NCBI GenBank assembly: GCA_019638595.1
Contig: JAHBTJ010000001.1
Span: 62,001-126,000 of the forward strand
From: Chitinophagaceae bacterium
GTDB lineage: Bacteria > Bacteroidota > Bacteroidia > Chitinophagales > Chitinophagaceae
Length of the DNA stretch: 64,000 nt
Direction of reading: 5' to 3'
Below, piece by piece: positions 52,992 to 62,895 of the stretch (position 1 is the first letter of the stretch; every line of letters begins with the position of its first letter). The translations under genes were made by a program, and so were the position numbers. The notes under the pieces were generated by a model, which worked only from the letters and a program-made list of their open reading frames with translations, ran no database searches and was not told where the DNA came from.

Positions 52992-53075
52992 TGCCCAAGA
53001 CTGGATTCGAACCAGCACGCCGTTGCCAGCGCTACCACCTCAAAGTAGTGCGTCTACCAATTTCGCCACCTGGGC
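52992..53075 (-). tRNA. tRNA-Leu(GAG)
   Basis: On the minus strand the sequence folds as an 84-nt class II tRNA. The acceptor stem pairs GCCCAGG with CTTGGGC (one G-T pair) and has discriminator A. The D-arm contains AAATTGGTAGA. The anticodon stem CTACT/GGTAG carries the loop TTGAGGT, which gives anticodon GAG. A long variable arm (CGCTGGCAACGGCG) and the T-arm GCTGGTTCGAATCCAGT follow. CCA is not encoded. Anticodon GAG reads the Leu codons CUC and CUU. Confidence 0.96.
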
Positions 53076-53097
53076 ATGCACTTTTTTTGAAGCGCAG

Positions 53098-53105
53098 CAA
53101 ATGTA
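53098..53105 (-). promoter_or_regulatory. -7 box of the tRNA-Leu gene
   Basis: TACATTTG on the minus strand (53105-53098) is an exact TAnnTTTG match, with transcription expected near 53091, about 16 bases before the tRNA. A clear -33 element was not seen. Confidence 0.6.
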
Positions 53106-53160
53106 GGGTTTTTCCGGGAATAGGGAAATATTACATATCGCAAATTTTATGTTTCCGAAG

Positions 53161-53886
53161 CTATTCGAACCGGATAGAGCGGTATTTTTCAAATTCATGG
53201 AAAGACTTTTGTATGGGCGACCAGGACCATTTGATCATTTTGCCGCTATCGTAGTCCAGCCTGCAAAAATTGGCGTTCCAAACGGTTCCGCTTTTGGGTG
53301 GAGTTTGATCAAACAGGTTTAATAAAGCGTAGGGAAAAAACACTTCGGCAATCCAGTATTGAACAGGTGAATTGTTTTGCATGGCGCCCTCCGTAAAAAC
53401 GGCTTTCCTGGTTTTGTACTGTCCCTCGTAATGCCAGGGCTTCCAACTGCTCATGCCTGCTGTTTTGTTGGAAATGAGCAATACCAGCTCTTTATTCAAA
53501 GGACTGATCTCGTACTCAAAATACAGGGACGATCCGGGATTGGGATGAAAGAATACTTCAAAAACATCGGCTTTAAACAATGTTTCAAAATCGTTTTGAT
53601 AAGGCGAGGTTACTTTTTCATCGTCGCCATACATCAATACATAAATACCTTTATTGGAGTACATGATCTTGAACCTGGTTTCTTGTTTTTTTTCTTCATC
53701 TATCTGCGTTAAATATACCCAGCCCGTTTTATTCCATTCCTTGTTGTCTCCTTTGCCGTTTACTTCAAAATCAGCGCATTTTTTTACAGGAAGCTGGGTG
53801 GTTTGCTGCGAAAAAAGCTGGCAGGAAAATACCAGCCCTATAAAGCCGGCAACTATTTTTATCCTGTTACTGGTAGTTATGATCAT
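53161..53886 (-). CDS. CBM9-like (DOMON-fold) exported protein
   Basis: The 241 residues have a signal peptide (ending LFSQQ) and a carbohydrate-binding family 9-like domain: DFEVNGKGDNKEWNKTGWVYL, RFKIMYSNKGIYVLMYGDDEKV, LFKADVFEVFFHPNPGSSLYFEYEISPLN, YWIAEVFFPYALL and WNANFCRLDYDSGKMIKWSWSP. Related domains bind xylan or heme; the ligand here is unknown. Its start overlaps the stop of the upstream solute-binding protein gene by 4 bases, so they are translated together. Confidence 0.87.
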   Translation of the reverse strand: MIITTSNRIKIVAGFIGLVFSCQLFSQQTTQLPVKKCADFEVNGKGDNKEWNKTGWVYLTQIDEEKKQETRFKIMYSNKGIYVLMYGDDEKVTSPYQNDFETLFKADVFEVFFHPNPGSSLYFEYEISPLNKELVLLISNKTAGMSSWKPWHYEGQYKTRKAVFTEGAMQNNSPVQYWIAEVFFPYALLNLFDQTPPKSGTVWNANFCRLDYDSGKMIKWSWSPIQKSFHEFEKYRSIRFE

Positions 53887-55601
53887 GGTTTTTTGTTTTC
53901 GATGGTCACTGTTTTTACATCCAGCAGGTTTAGGCTGTTAGGAACAAAATTTTTTACCCGGGGTTGTACCAGGCGAATTACCATGTCGTACCAAAGTGGT
54001 ACTATGGGTGCATCCGCGATGATCATCCTGTCCATTTGCCGGTATATTTCAAAGCGAACCGAATCGTTTTGTTCCAGCATCGCTTTTTCGTATAGCAGGT
54101 TATATTCAAGGTTATTGTAGCGGGTATAATTGGGAGGCGCCGGGTTTTTCCCGTAAAAAACGCCCAGGTAGTTTTCCGCGTCCGCGTAATCAGCCATCCA
54201 GCTACCCCTGAAAAACAGCGCCTGCGATTTGGCGGTTTGTTCCAGCAGCAGGCTTTTCTGCACTACTTCTACCTGTATTTTTATGCCCACATCTTCAAGC
54301 TGGCGGGCAATAAAGCTGCCCAGTTCGGCGTATACGGGAATGGTGAGTAATTTTATTACCGGAAGATCTTTCCCGTCTTCAAACCCTGCATCCTTCAGTA
54401 ATTGCCTGGCTTTTGCCGGATTATAATAGTATCCCCGAACCTGTACGCTATCGTACGATGGCAATCCTGCGGGCACAAAACCGCTTTCGGCGGGAGTGCC
54501 CAATGAATTACGCAGGTACATGATCATTTTGCGCCTGTCGAACCCGTAATTGATGGCTTGCCGCACAAACTTCCGTTTCAATGGATTTTGTTTCAGCAAC
54601 ACGTTATTGGTATCCACCAGTATACCCAGGTATTCCGTATTCAAAAAAGGATGTTTGCTGAGTGTGATAGTATGCTGCCAGTCTTTTTTCAGCTCTCCGC
54701 TTTTGGTAAGCACCTCATCCTTAAATGAAGCGTCAATATCATTGATAAAATCGAGCCTCCCCTGGCGGAATTCAAGAAATTCAGTGGCTTTGCTGTCAAG
54801 AAAGCTAACCTGTATTCCATCGAGGTAAGGCAAACGGGTACCCATACTGTCCTTTTCAAAATAGCGTTCATTCCTGGCCAAAAGCAAAATCTGTCCTTCT
54901 TCCCATATTGTAAACCTGAATGGACCAGTACCACAGGGGTGTCTTCTGAAATCTTTGCCGTACTTTTCCACTACCTCCCGCGGTACAACAGCGCAGTATT
55001 GCATGCTCAAAATTTCAAGAATAGGATTGAACGGTTTTGCCAGCTTTAACCGGAAGGTAGTATCATTGATAGCTTTGAACCCTTCGGTACTGTCAATCCG
55101 CCCGTTAAATATCCAGGCGCCTGGCGAAGCCGTGGACTTATCTATGATCCGTTGCAGGCTATACTCCACATCTCCGGCGGTCATCCTGCGTCCTTCACCG
55201 TTGCTGAAAGCCTCATTGTTGTGGAAGAAAACATCGTCGCGCAATATGAAGGTATAAGTCAGCCTGTCGGCAGCTACTGTCCAGCTTTTTGCCAGGGAAG
55301 GCTTCAATTGCAGGGTTTCATCCGTTTCAACCAGTGTATTATACAATTGATGCACAGCCCATATAACCGACTGATTTTTTGCAAAAGCGGGGTCTAACGA
55401 AGCAATACCTTCGGATTGGTTGTAACGAAATGTTTTTTTATCGCTTTCTGCTTTGCGGGAGCAGGAAGCAAAAATACATACCGTTAAAAAAAGGATGCTA
55501 AAACGCAGGAAATGAAACAGGGATATTCTATTGCCTGCCTGCTTCTCTTTTGTACCAGGTGTTGAGACCTTTTTTCCCGCTGCTGTAATATTACTCATCA
55601 T
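53883..55601 (-). CDS. family-5 ABC solute-binding lipoprotein (oligopeptide-type)
   Basis: SBP_bac_5 proteins pick up peptides or similar solutes for ABC importers. The 572 residues have an unusually long, basic N-region and then a lipobox (CIFASCSRKAES, Cys about 48). The domain follows: YNTLVETDETLQLKPSLAKSW, YTFILRDDVFFHNNEAFSNGEGRRMTAGDVEYSLQRI, GTGPFRFTIWEEGQILLLARNERYF, VRQAINYGFDRRKMI and the C-terminal MDRMIIADAPIVPLWYDM. No permease or ATPase gene is nearby, so its transporter is elsewhere or it binds solute alone. Start ATG 55601; the ATG two codons on is equally possible. Confidence 0.92.
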   Translation of the reverse strand: MMSNITAAGKKVSTPGTKEKQAGNRISLFHFLRFSILFLTVCIFASCSRKAESDKKTFRYNQSEGIASLDPAFAKNQSVIWAVHQLYNTLVETDETLQLKPSLAKSWTVAADRLTYTFILRDDVFFHNNEAFSNGEGRRMTAGDVEYSLQRIIDKSTASPGAWIFNGRIDSTEGFKAINDTTFRLKLAKPFNPILEILSMQYCAVVPREVVEKYGKDFRRHPCGTGPFRFTIWEEGQILLLARNERYFEKDSMGTRLPYLDGIQVSFLDSKATEFLEFRQGRLDFINDIDASFKDEVLTKSGELKKDWQHTITLSKHPFLNTEYLGILVDTNNVLLKQNPLKRKFVRQAINYGFDRRKMIMYLRNSLGTPAESGFVPAGLPSYDSVQVRGYYYNPAKARQLLKDAGFEDGKDLPVIKLLTIPVYAELGSFIARQLEDVGIKIQVEVVQKSLLLEQTAKSQALFFRGSWMADYADAENYLGVFYGKNPAPPNYTRYNNLEYNLLYEKAMLEQNDSVRFEIYRQMDRMIIADAPIVPLWYDMVIRLVQPRVKNFVPNSLNLLDVKTVTIENKKP

Positions 55602-55643
55602 AATGGGTAAATCGTGTTAAATTTAGCCCTTAAATATTGCATC

Positions 55644-57299
55644 GTGCAAAAAACAATCCATAGTTTTATTGTTCTGCTGTTTATAATGCCTGTGGCTTTG
55701 TTCAGCCAGCCATTGCATCAAAGCCGTGAGTTTACACGTGCAGATACTTTGAGAGGAACGATCACTCCTGAACGGGCATGGTGGAATGTTACCAAATATG
55801 ATCTTGAAGTAAACTTTGATTTTAATAAAAAAAGCCTGTCCGGGCGGAATATTATTTCTTATGAAGTATTGTCGGCTCCTGCCGGGGAAATGCAGATTGA
55901 TCTGCAGGTTGGACTGGATATAGACAGCGCTGTTATAAATAACCGGCTTCTTGATTTCAGGAGGGACGGTAACGCTTATTTCATAAAAGTACCCGGCGAT
56001 CATCCCGGCAATGGCATCCGGCAGATAACTGTTTATTACCATGGTATACCACGTCCGGCTATTCGTCCTCCCTGGGATGGCGGAGTAATATGGAGCAAAG
56101 ATAAAAATGGTAACCCGTGGATCAGCGTTGCCTGCCAGGGATTGGGAGCAAGCGTTTGGTATCCCTGCAAAGATCACCAGGCAGATGAGCCCGACAGCGC
56201 TTCCGTAACTATAGTAGTTCCTGATACGTTGGCGGCTGTTGCCAATGGCAGGTTGAGAAACAAAATACAAAACAATGATGGTACAACGTCTTATACATGG
56301 GCGGTAGTCAACCCCATCAACAATTACAATATCATTCCTTATATAGGGAAATACGCACACTGGCATGAAGATTATACCGGGGAGAAAGGAAAACTGGATT
56401 GTGATTACTGGGTGCTGGAGTACAACCTGGAAAAAGCGAAAACGCAGTTTAAGCAGGCTATTCAAATGCTGCACTGTTTTGAATACTGGTTTGGTCCTTA
56501 TCCTTTTTATGAAGATGGATATAAGCTGGTAGAATCACCTCACCTTGGTATGGAACATCAAAGTGCCATAGCTTACGGAAATGCTTTTAAAAACGGTTAC
56601 CGGGGCACAGATCTGTCCAAAACCGGTTGGGGGTTAAAATGGGATTTTATTATTGTGCATGAAAGCGGTCACGAATGGTTTGGTAATAATATCACTACCA
56701 AAGATGTTGCAGACATGTGGGTACATGAAGGGTTTACCAATTATTCGGAAACTATTTTTACTACCTGTGAATATGGAGAAGAAGCGGGTAATGATTATGT
56801 AACAGGAACCCGGAAACGTATACAGAATGATATACCTGTTCAGGGCGTTTATGGAGTAAACCAGGAAGGGTCGGGCGATATGTATTATAAAGGAGGCAAC
56901 CTGGTGCATATGATACGGCAGGTGATGAATAATGATTCGCTGTTCAGGCAATTGTTGCGGGGCATGAACAGCACATTTTATCATCAAACGGTTACAGGTA
57001 AGCAAATGGAAGATTATATAAATCGCACATCAGGCATTGATTTTACGAAAGTTTTCGATCAATATCTCAGAACAACACAAATCCCCACGCTTGAATATAA
57101 AATTAAAGGCAATAAACTTTTATACAGGTGGGCGGATTGTGTGAATGGATTTAACATGCCTGTTAAAGTTAAGTACGGTGATGCGTATTGGTTACATCCT
57201 GCCACTCAGTGGAAGACCCTAAAGGTCAGGCAAAAGATGGGAGCAGGCGCTTTTAGTGTGGACAGAAATTTTTATATAAACAGCAGGCAGCTTAAGTAG
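55644..57299 (+). CDS. M1-family zinc metallopeptidase, exported
   Basis: M1 enzymes are zinc aminopeptidases. Numbering from a GTG at 55614, zinc ligands are His349 and His353 of HESGH and Glu372 (VHEGFTNYSE), and LGMEHQSAIAYG is the exopeptidase motif in altered form (GMEHQ for GAMEN). A signal peptide ends near LFSQ. The C-terminal part is short, as in many Bacteroidota members. No good ATG exists at the N-terminus. GTG 55644 (starting QKTIHSFIVLL) is favoured because 55614 lies only 12 bases from the divergent gene. The next gene begins 3 bases after the stop codon. Confidence 0.88.
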   Translation: MQKTIHSFIVLLFIMPVALFSQPLHQSREFTRADTLRGTITPERAWWNVTKYDLEVNFDFNKKSLSGRNIISYEVLSAPAGEMQIDLQVGLDIDSAVINNRLLDFRRDGNAYFIKVPGDHPGNGIRQITVYYHGIPRPAIRPPWDGGVIWSKDKNGNPWISVACQGLGASVWYPCKDHQADEPDSASVTIVVPDTLAAVANGRLRNKIQNNDGTTSYTWAVVNPINNYNIIPYIGKYAHWHEDYTGEKGKLDCDYWVLEYNLEKAKTQFKQAIQMLHCFEYWFGPYPFYEDGYKLVESPHLGMEHQSAIAYGNAFKNGYRGTDLSKTGWGLKWDFIIVHESGHEWFGNNITTKDVADMWVHEGFTNYSETIFTTCEYGEEAGNDYVTGTRKRIQNDIPVQGVYGVNQEGSGDMYYKGGNLVHMIRQVMNNDSLFRQLLRGMNSTFYHQTVTGKQMEDYINRTSGIDFTKVFDQYLRTTQIPTLEYKIKGNKLLYRWADCVNGFNMPVKVKYGDAYWLHPATQWKTLKVRQKMGAGAFSVDRNFYINSRQLK

Positions 57300-57302
57300 G
57301 AT

Positions 57303-58598
57303 ATGGCAAATAAATTATGGATTGTTGCTTGTACAATATGTTTGGCAGGAGTTTCCTGTGCCATATATCGTGATACGGATCTCCGGAAATATTCTACCCA
57401 ACTGGATTTTAGAAACAGGATTGCTGGCGCCAGGTTACAGAAAGACGGGCTTATACCTTATATGTATGAATGGAAGAAAGGAGATGAGTTAAAATATTTT
57501 GATACGTATGGAGATTATTCATCTCAAATTGGCTTGATTACGGCTACTCCTTTTTTTCACACTTTGCTATTTCCTATAGCCGACTTTAAGGAAACAACCA
57601 TTTCAAAAGTATGGATGGTGGTTCAATATATAATGCTGTTCGGTACAATTTTGTCAGCGTATAGTTTTGGGACTTCAATACTTCAAAAAAGAATAGTAAT
57701 TGCCGGGGGGGCGTGTTTCCTTTTTACTGAAGCATGGATGAATACTATTGCGTCTGGTCAAATGTACCTGGTTATACCTTTTCTTTTTAGTTTATATATG
57801 TTTTGCCTGCGGCAAAAAAAAGATATTTACTTCTTTCTGGCAGGTCTGAGTGCCATTTCCCTGACATTCGTTCGTCCTAATGCTGTGCTTATATTTTTAC
57901 CATTCCTGCCGCTTTTAAAAAACATAACTTTCCGGCAGGGTATTGCTTTTGTGATTGCTCCCCTGTTATTTTTAGCATATATATCAGGTAGTAATCACCA
58001 GCGGAATTTATGGGCAAAATATAAAGTGACCGTTTCTGAGCATATAAAAGCTCATCAAAATGCCCAGCCTGCTCCGGTGAAGAGTGAGGTTCATAAAGAA
58101 ATCGTTTCTTCAACCGGGCGTATTTTTTATTCAGAAAATGGCAACTTTTTTGTCCTGGTAAATAAAATAACAGGACTCAGGGTTTCTGCTTCTTTTCTTT
58201 TTATAGTCAGTCTTTTAATTATTATAGTACTGTGTACATTGTTCATAAAAGTTAATTTCAAAGGAAATGATTCATTATACATTTGCGGTATTTTGGGAGC
58301 ATGTTTATATATGATCAGTGATCTGTTTTCGCCTATATACCGGCACCAGTATTATACAGTACAATGGTTTTTTGCTTTGTTGCTTGCGATGGCAGGATAC
58401 CAAAAAAGATATATAGCCATTTATATAGTGCTTGGAGTTGGTTTATTGCTCAATATAGTCAATATACCCCTCATGAAAATGGAGCATACCGTTGGCGAAT
58501 ATATATGGTTAATCGCATTACTGATACTGGTATTTGTATACAAGCCTGTATTATTGCCAACCGGTACCGATTCTCTAAACCAATCCGTTGTGCAGTGA
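57303..58598 (+). CDS. multi-pass membrane protein, GT87/DUF2029-like
   Basis: The 431 residues contain about ten membrane helices. A conserved-looking extracytoplasmic loop follows the first helix ([29 protein letters not shown]), a position that carries the catalytic acidic residue in GT-C glycosyltransferases. [17 protein letters not shown] and the general layout recall DUF2029/GT87 mannosyltransferases that use polyprenyl-phosphate sugars. The family call is moderate. It lies in a tight set with the M1 peptidase gene (3 bases) and the flavoprotein gene (4-base overlap). Confidence 0.72.
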   Translation: MANKLWIVACTICLAGVSCAIYRDTDLRKYSTQLDFRNRIAGARLQKDGLIPYMYEWKKGDELKYFDTYGDYSSQIGLITATPFFHTLLFPIADFKETTISKVWMVVQYIMLFGTILSAYSFGTSILQKRIVIAGGACFLFTEAWMNTIASGQMYLVIPFLFSLYMFCLRQKKDIYFFLAGLSAISLTFVRPNAVLIFLPFLPLLKNITFRQGIAFVIAPLLFLAYISGSNHQRNLWAKYKVTVSEHIKAHQNAQPAPVKSEVHKEIVSSTGRIFYSENGNFFVLVNKITGLRVSASFLFIVSLLIIIVLCTLFIKVNFKGNDSLYICGILGACLYMISDLFSPIYRHQYYTVQWFFALLLAMAGYQKRYIAIYIVLGVGLLLNIVNIPLMKMEHTVGEYIWLIALLILVFVYKPVLLPTGTDSLNQSVVQ

Positions 58599-60163
58599 AA
58601 AAAGCCATTATCATTGGAGCCGGTCCTGCCGGGCTGACCGCCGCGTATGAATTGCTTACTAAAACAGATATTATACCGGTTGTTATTGAACTGGACAAGC
58701 AGGTGGGCGGCCTTTCAAAAACAATAGACTATAATGGAAATAAGATTGACATAGGAGGGCATCGTTTTTTTTCAAAATCAGGAACCGTGATAGACTGGTG
58801 GTTGAATTTTTTGCCCCTGCAGCCACTGACCGGTAAACAGGACATAGATCTTAAATACCATCATAAAACTACCCGGTACACACCAGCGTCAACCTCCCAG
58901 ACCGATACTGAAAAAGTAATGTTGGTGCGTCCCCGTAAGTCAAGCATTTATTACAATAAAAAATTTTTTGATTATCCTCTTCAGTTAAACCTTCGTACCG
59001 TTCGTAACCTGGGACTGGTTAAAATGCTACAGATCGCTTTTTCATATGCGCGGTCTAAATTTTTTCCCGAAACGCCGGAAACTACGTTGGAGCAGTTCTT
59101 CAAAAACCGTTTTGGAAGCACTTTGTACGAGACCTTTTTTAAAGAGTATACTGAAAAAGTATGGGGCGTTCCCTGCAGTAAATTGCCCGCTACCTGGGGG
59201 CAGCAACGGGTAAAAGACCTGAGTATCTCGAAGGTTTTAAAACATGCTGTCAAATCTGTTCTTGGAAATTCAAAAGGAATACGGCAGGAGGGCACCAGCA
59301 CCAGTTTGATCGAACAATTTCTTTATCCCATGTATGGGCCGGGGCAAATGTGGGAAACGGTAGCCGGCGAGATAGTAAAACGTGGCGGAACGATACAGCT
59401 CCAAACCAGCCTGCAATCTGTTGTTGGCAATAATGGCAGGATTACACATGTAACTACAAAAAATGAACGAACCGGCAATGTTGCGATACTGGAAGGCGAT
59501 TATTTTTTTTCGTCAATACCGGTTAAAGAGCTGGTAGAAAAAACAGAAGGATTGTATGTACCTGAAAATGTAATGCATGCGGCGCAAAGCCTGGAATACC
59601 GGGATTTTTTGATCGTTGGGATCCTTACTTCGTCACAGCGACCGCAGGATCGGCAAATTTCTGACAACTGGATATACCTGCAGGACAAAAATCTGAAAGC
59701 AGGCAGGGTACAGTTTTTTCATAACTGGAGCCCGGGCATGATAAAACAACAGGACACCAATTGGATAGGCGTTGAGTATTTCTGTAATGAAACCGATGAC
59801 TTCTGGCAGCAGGACGATAAAACCATTTCAATATTCGCGGTGCAGGAAATGGAGGAAGCCGGGCTTATAAGCCAACAGGATGTAAAAGACACGCTGGTGG
59901 TAAAAGTGAAGAAAGCGTATCCTTCCTATTTTGGGGGATATGACAACTTTCATATAGTGCAGCAATACCTCGACTCCATACATAACTTATTTCCTATAGG
60001 GCGCAATGGTATGCACCGTTATAACAATACAGATCACAGCATGCTTACGGCTATGGTTGCGGTAAACAATATCATCATTAACAGGGAAGATAAATCGAAT
60101 ATATGGGAGATTAACACCGAAAATGAGTACCATGAAGAAGCAGGCAATACCGGCAATGATTAA
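58595..60163 (+). CDS. UDP-galactopyranose-mutase-like FAD oxidoreductase
   Basis: The 522 residues begin with an FAD-binding Rossmann motif (GAGPAG, about 8-13; Glu38 region [15 protein letters not shown]) and [10 protein letters not shown], a pattern of UDP-galactopyranose mutase and amine-oxidase relatives. Further features are [19 protein letters not shown] and [22 protein letters not shown], then [14 protein letters not shown] near the C-terminus. The product is not certain. It starts at a GTG overlapping the previous stop (GTGA), which places it in one operon with the GT87-like gene and suggests sugar-nucleotide or glycolipid chemistry. Confidence 0.85.
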   Translation: MKKAIIIGAGPAGLTAAYELLTKTDIIPVVIELDKQVGGLSKTIDYNGNKIDIGGHRFFSKSGTVIDWWLNFLPLQPLTGKQDIDLKYHHKTTRYTPASTSQTDTEKVMLVRPRKSSIYYNKKFFDYPLQLNLRTVRNLGLVKMLQIAFSYARSKFFPETPETTLEQFFKNRFGSTLYETFFKEYTEKVWGVPCSKLPATWGQQRVKDLSISKVLKHAVKSVLGNSKGIRQEGTSTSLIEQFLYPMYGPGQMWETVAGEIVKRGGTIQLQTSLQSVVGNNGRITHVTTKNERTGNVAILEGDYFFSSIPVKELVEKTEGLYVPENVMHAAQSLEYRDFLIVGILTSSQRPQDRQISDNWIYLQDKNLKAGRVQFFHNWSPGMIKQQDTNWIGVEYFCNETDDFWQQDDKTISIFAVQEMEEAGLISQQDVKDTLVVKVKKAYPSYFGGYDNFHIVQQYLDSIHNLFPIGRNGMHRYNNTDHSMLTAMVAVNNIIINREDKSNIWEINTENEYHEEAGNTGND

Positions 60164-60195
60164 TATTTATTGAAAGCGGCTTCCATAAAACAAAA

Positions 60196-60240
60196 CAACC
60201 AACATGGCTTTTGAGCTGTTATGCTGGTTGCTTTAAAAAA
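60196..60240. terminator. terminator between converging genes
   Basis: CAACCAACAT (60196-60205) pairs with ATGCTGGTTG (60221-60230) with one G-T wobble. T-rich sequence follows on the minus-strand exit; the plus-strand exit is CTTTAAAAAA. It can serve both converging genes. Confidence 0.65.
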
Positions 60241-60252
60241 CGTAAAGGATGT

Positions 60253-62802
60253 TTACTGCATTCCCTGCATTCCGTTTTGCATGCCTTCCGCCTGTCCCTT
60301 TAGGTTCTGACGTTTGAAAAGCGTCATGTCTACCTTACCAAAACGGTAAGTGAGTGTAAGTCTTACCATTTGCGGATTGTTGAGCCTGTAATAATACTGC
60401 TCAAAGCCGGTACCCTGCGAGTACTGGTCGGATTTGCGGCTGCGGAAAATATCATTAAAGCTCAATGTAGCGGCTGCCGCATTGTCTTTGAGAAAAGTTT
60501 TTTTAATGGCCAGGTCTACGCCATAAAACGCTTTGATGTATCCCTGGGAAGCGCTTTGCGCCGAAGACATAGGCGGACCGAACTGCTGGGCAGTGGTAAT
60601 GGGAAGGTTGGTTTTACTCTGGTAATCGCCCGAAAGCTGTATGGTAAATGTTTTAGACAACTTAAAGTTATTGTTCAATTTACCAAACATGCTCCACATG
60701 GCATCCTGGGAGGTGCCTGCAATATTATCTGTATTGATCCTGGAATTATACAGGTTGATATTAGTGGTGATATCCCACCATTTTGAGACCGTATTTACAG
60801 AAGTCAGTTCAACGCCAAAAGACTGCGCCGAATTAGCGTTGATGAATGTACTGATATAATCTCTTTTACCGGATATTTCATTTATTGCCGTATCATAATA
60901 CCTGGTGATCAGGTTGTCGGTGTATTTATAATATAAAGAAGCCAGGAAACTGTTGTTGCCCGCAAAGGTTTTGCTGTAAGAAAGTTCCCCGGTATAAGTA
61001 AATTCAGGTACCAGGTCCGGGTTACCACGGGTAATATTCAGGCTATCGGTGTAATCTGTATAGGGTATCAACTGGAAGAAGTTCGGGCGGTTAATGCGCC
61101 TTGTTACGCTGAACTGCAGCTCCTGCCTGTTATTGAGCTTCTGGCTTAAAAATAAGGAGGGGAAGAGGCTTACAGGATAGTTGTTCCTGAACTTTTCTCC
61201 TGAGTTTATCAGTTGCCCGGTATAGGCTGAGCTTTCCGCGCGAAGTCCTATTTTATAACCGAAGTTTTTGCCGATGCTGCTTGCTAAAGATGCATACGCG
61301 GCATACACGTTGTTGGTGTTTTTATAATTGGTGGTAGCCGCCATTATTTTAATATACTCTTCAGCGCCCGGATAACGGATCAGGTTTTCATTGTTGTTAT
61401 CGGTGGTAGTGATTTGGGCGCGCAAGCCGGTTTCCAGCTTGGTTGAGCCTTTAAACGGCTTTACATAATCTGTTTGTATGGTAATAAAACGGTTTTTACC
61501 GCTGCTGATATTTTTTTGTAGCTGTGTACCTGCTATCCCGTTATTGTCTGCATAATAATTTGTGGTATACAGCGCGTCGCCATCCATTTTTCCGTTGAAC
61601 ATATTAAAATCGGCGGTCCATTCTTCGCCGGGCGTTTTAAAATTATGTTTCATGCCTGCCTGGAAGCCAAGTGCGTTGAATTGACGCGATGATTGGGATA
61701 TCCTGTCGGAGAACTTGCTGTACGTATTTCCGCCGAACAGGCTGTCGGTTTGTATATCTATCGTTTCGTTAGGGCGAAACTTACCATGTACCCTGATAAC
61801 GCCGGCAGATAAGGTAGTACGATTGGTAACAAAATAATCCAGCCCCAGCTTGCCGAACAAGAAGCCCCCTTTTGTTTTGCTGAGATTATCCTGGAATATA
61901 TTAACGGCGGTATCTCCCTGGTTATACCTGTCTACCGTACCCGTAGTCTTGTTGCGCATCTGGTTAGTCATAACCGATGCTGAAAAATTAAATTTATCCT
62001 GCCGCAGGTTAAAGTTTCCTCCCGCGTTCCATCCTCCCCGCCTGTCTATACCTGCCATAATATTGCCGTTGTACCCTGATTTCCGGTTCTTCTTCAGCAC
62101 AATATTTAAAATACCTGCATTACCGCCGGAAGCATCATACTTGGCTGAAGGATTGGTGATCACTTCCACGCTCTCTATAGCGTCCGCGGGTATCTGGTCG
62201 AGTGTTAAAGTAGTCGGTCTTCCATCTACATACAGTTGCGGACTGGCATTTCTTAGTTTTACGTTACCGTCAATATCTACCTGTAACGATGGTACGTTCC
62301 GCATTACATCTACTGCCGTTCCGCCTGCCGTTACAATATTCTTATCAACATTGAACGTTTTTTTATCAATGTCCATTTTCATCAATGGCTTTTCAGCGGT
62401 AACTACTACTGTTTCCAGTTGTTTTACTTCCGGTTTCAGTTCAATATTTCCCAGGTCCTTGTCGAAATTACCACCCAAAGCGGCTATTTCCTGTTCAAAG
62501 CTGGTATAACCTACTGCCGATATTTTTAATTTCAGCTTAGAAACAACGGGTAGCTCTTCCAGGCTGAACTCTCCATTGTTCCTGGTTGAAACTCCCTTGA
62601 GCAAAGTTTCTTTCGCCTTTTTTGTTTCGGGATTTATTTTATTTTCTAATATTAAAACCGAAGCATCTGCAATACCCTTGCCTGAGGCGTCTACTGCCTT
62701 GCCGTATACATGACCGATAGACGGAGGTGTTTTGCCGGGCGGCTGGGCCACTGCCTGAATAGCAAAGAGCGCAGTGATTAAAAAGAAAGAAAAATGTTTC
62801 AT
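60253..62802 (-). CDS. outer-membrane beta-barrel receptor (OMP_b-brl_3 / TonB-dependent type)
   Basis: The 849 residues have a signal peptide (ending AVAQPPG), a carboxypeptidase-regulatory-like domain (GKGIADASVLILENK), a plug region (LETVVVTAEKPLMKMDIDKKTF, GTAVDVMRNVPSLQVD, LYVDGRPTTLTL, AIESVEVITNPSAKYDASGGNAGILNIVLKKN) and an outer-membrane beta-barrel. The tail is Gln/Gly/Met-rich (EGMQNGMQGMQ). No SusD partner is present. Members are outer-membrane receptors of unknown cargo. The frame is open from 62826; ATG 62802 starts the signal peptide. The LytTR regulator gene begins 94 bases upstream on the same strand and may control it. Confidence 0.9.
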   Translation of the reverse strand: MKHFSFFLITALFAIQAVAQPPGKTPPSIGHVYGKAVDASGKGIADASVLILENKINPETKKAKETLLKGVSTRNNGEFSLEELPVVSKLKLKISAVGYTSFEQEIAALGGNFDKDLGNIELKPEVKQLETVVVTAEKPLMKMDIDKKTFNVDKNIVTAGGTAVDVMRNVPSLQVDIDGNVKLRNASPQLYVDGRPTTLTLDQIPADAIESVEVITNPSAKYDASGGNAGILNIVLKKNRKSGYNGNIMAGIDRRGGWNAGGNFNLRQDKFNFSASVMTNQMRNKTTGTVDRYNQGDTAVNIFQDNLSKTKGGFLFGKLGLDYFVTNRTTLSAGVIRVHGKFRPNETIDIQTDSLFGGNTYSKFSDRISQSSRQFNALGFQAGMKHNFKTPGEEWTADFNMFNGKMDGDALYTTNYYADNNGIAGTQLQKNISSGKNRFITIQTDYVKPFKGSTKLETGLRAQITTTDNNNENLIRYPGAEEYIKIMAATTNYKNTNNVYAAYASLASSIGKNFGYKIGLRAESSAYTGQLINSGEKFRNNYPVSLFPSLFLSQKLNNRQELQFSVTRRINRPNFFQLIPYTDYTDSLNITRGNPDLVPEFTYTGELSYSKTFAGNNSFLASLYYKYTDNLITRYYDTAINEISGKRDYISTFINANSAQSFGVELTSVNTVSKWWDITTNINLYNSRINTDNIAGTSQDAMWSMFGKLNNNFKLSKTFTIQLSGDYQSKTNLPITTAQQFGPPMSSAQSASQGYIKAFYGVDLAIKKTFLKDNAAAATLSFNDIFRSRKSDQYSQGTGFEQYYYRLNNPQMVRLTLTYRFGKVDMTLFKRQNLKGQAEGMQNGMQGMQ

Positions 62803-62895
62803 AACAAACTGAATTAACGAATGCAAAAGTATATGCAGATGATATTTGCAGGAAGGAATTGAGATGAGAAGGCAAAAAACTGCGACGAACGCTGT

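Noticed and set aside
52982-53254. Plus-strand frame across the tRNA region
   Set aside because: It is antisense to tRNA-Leu and overlaps the CBM9-like gene.
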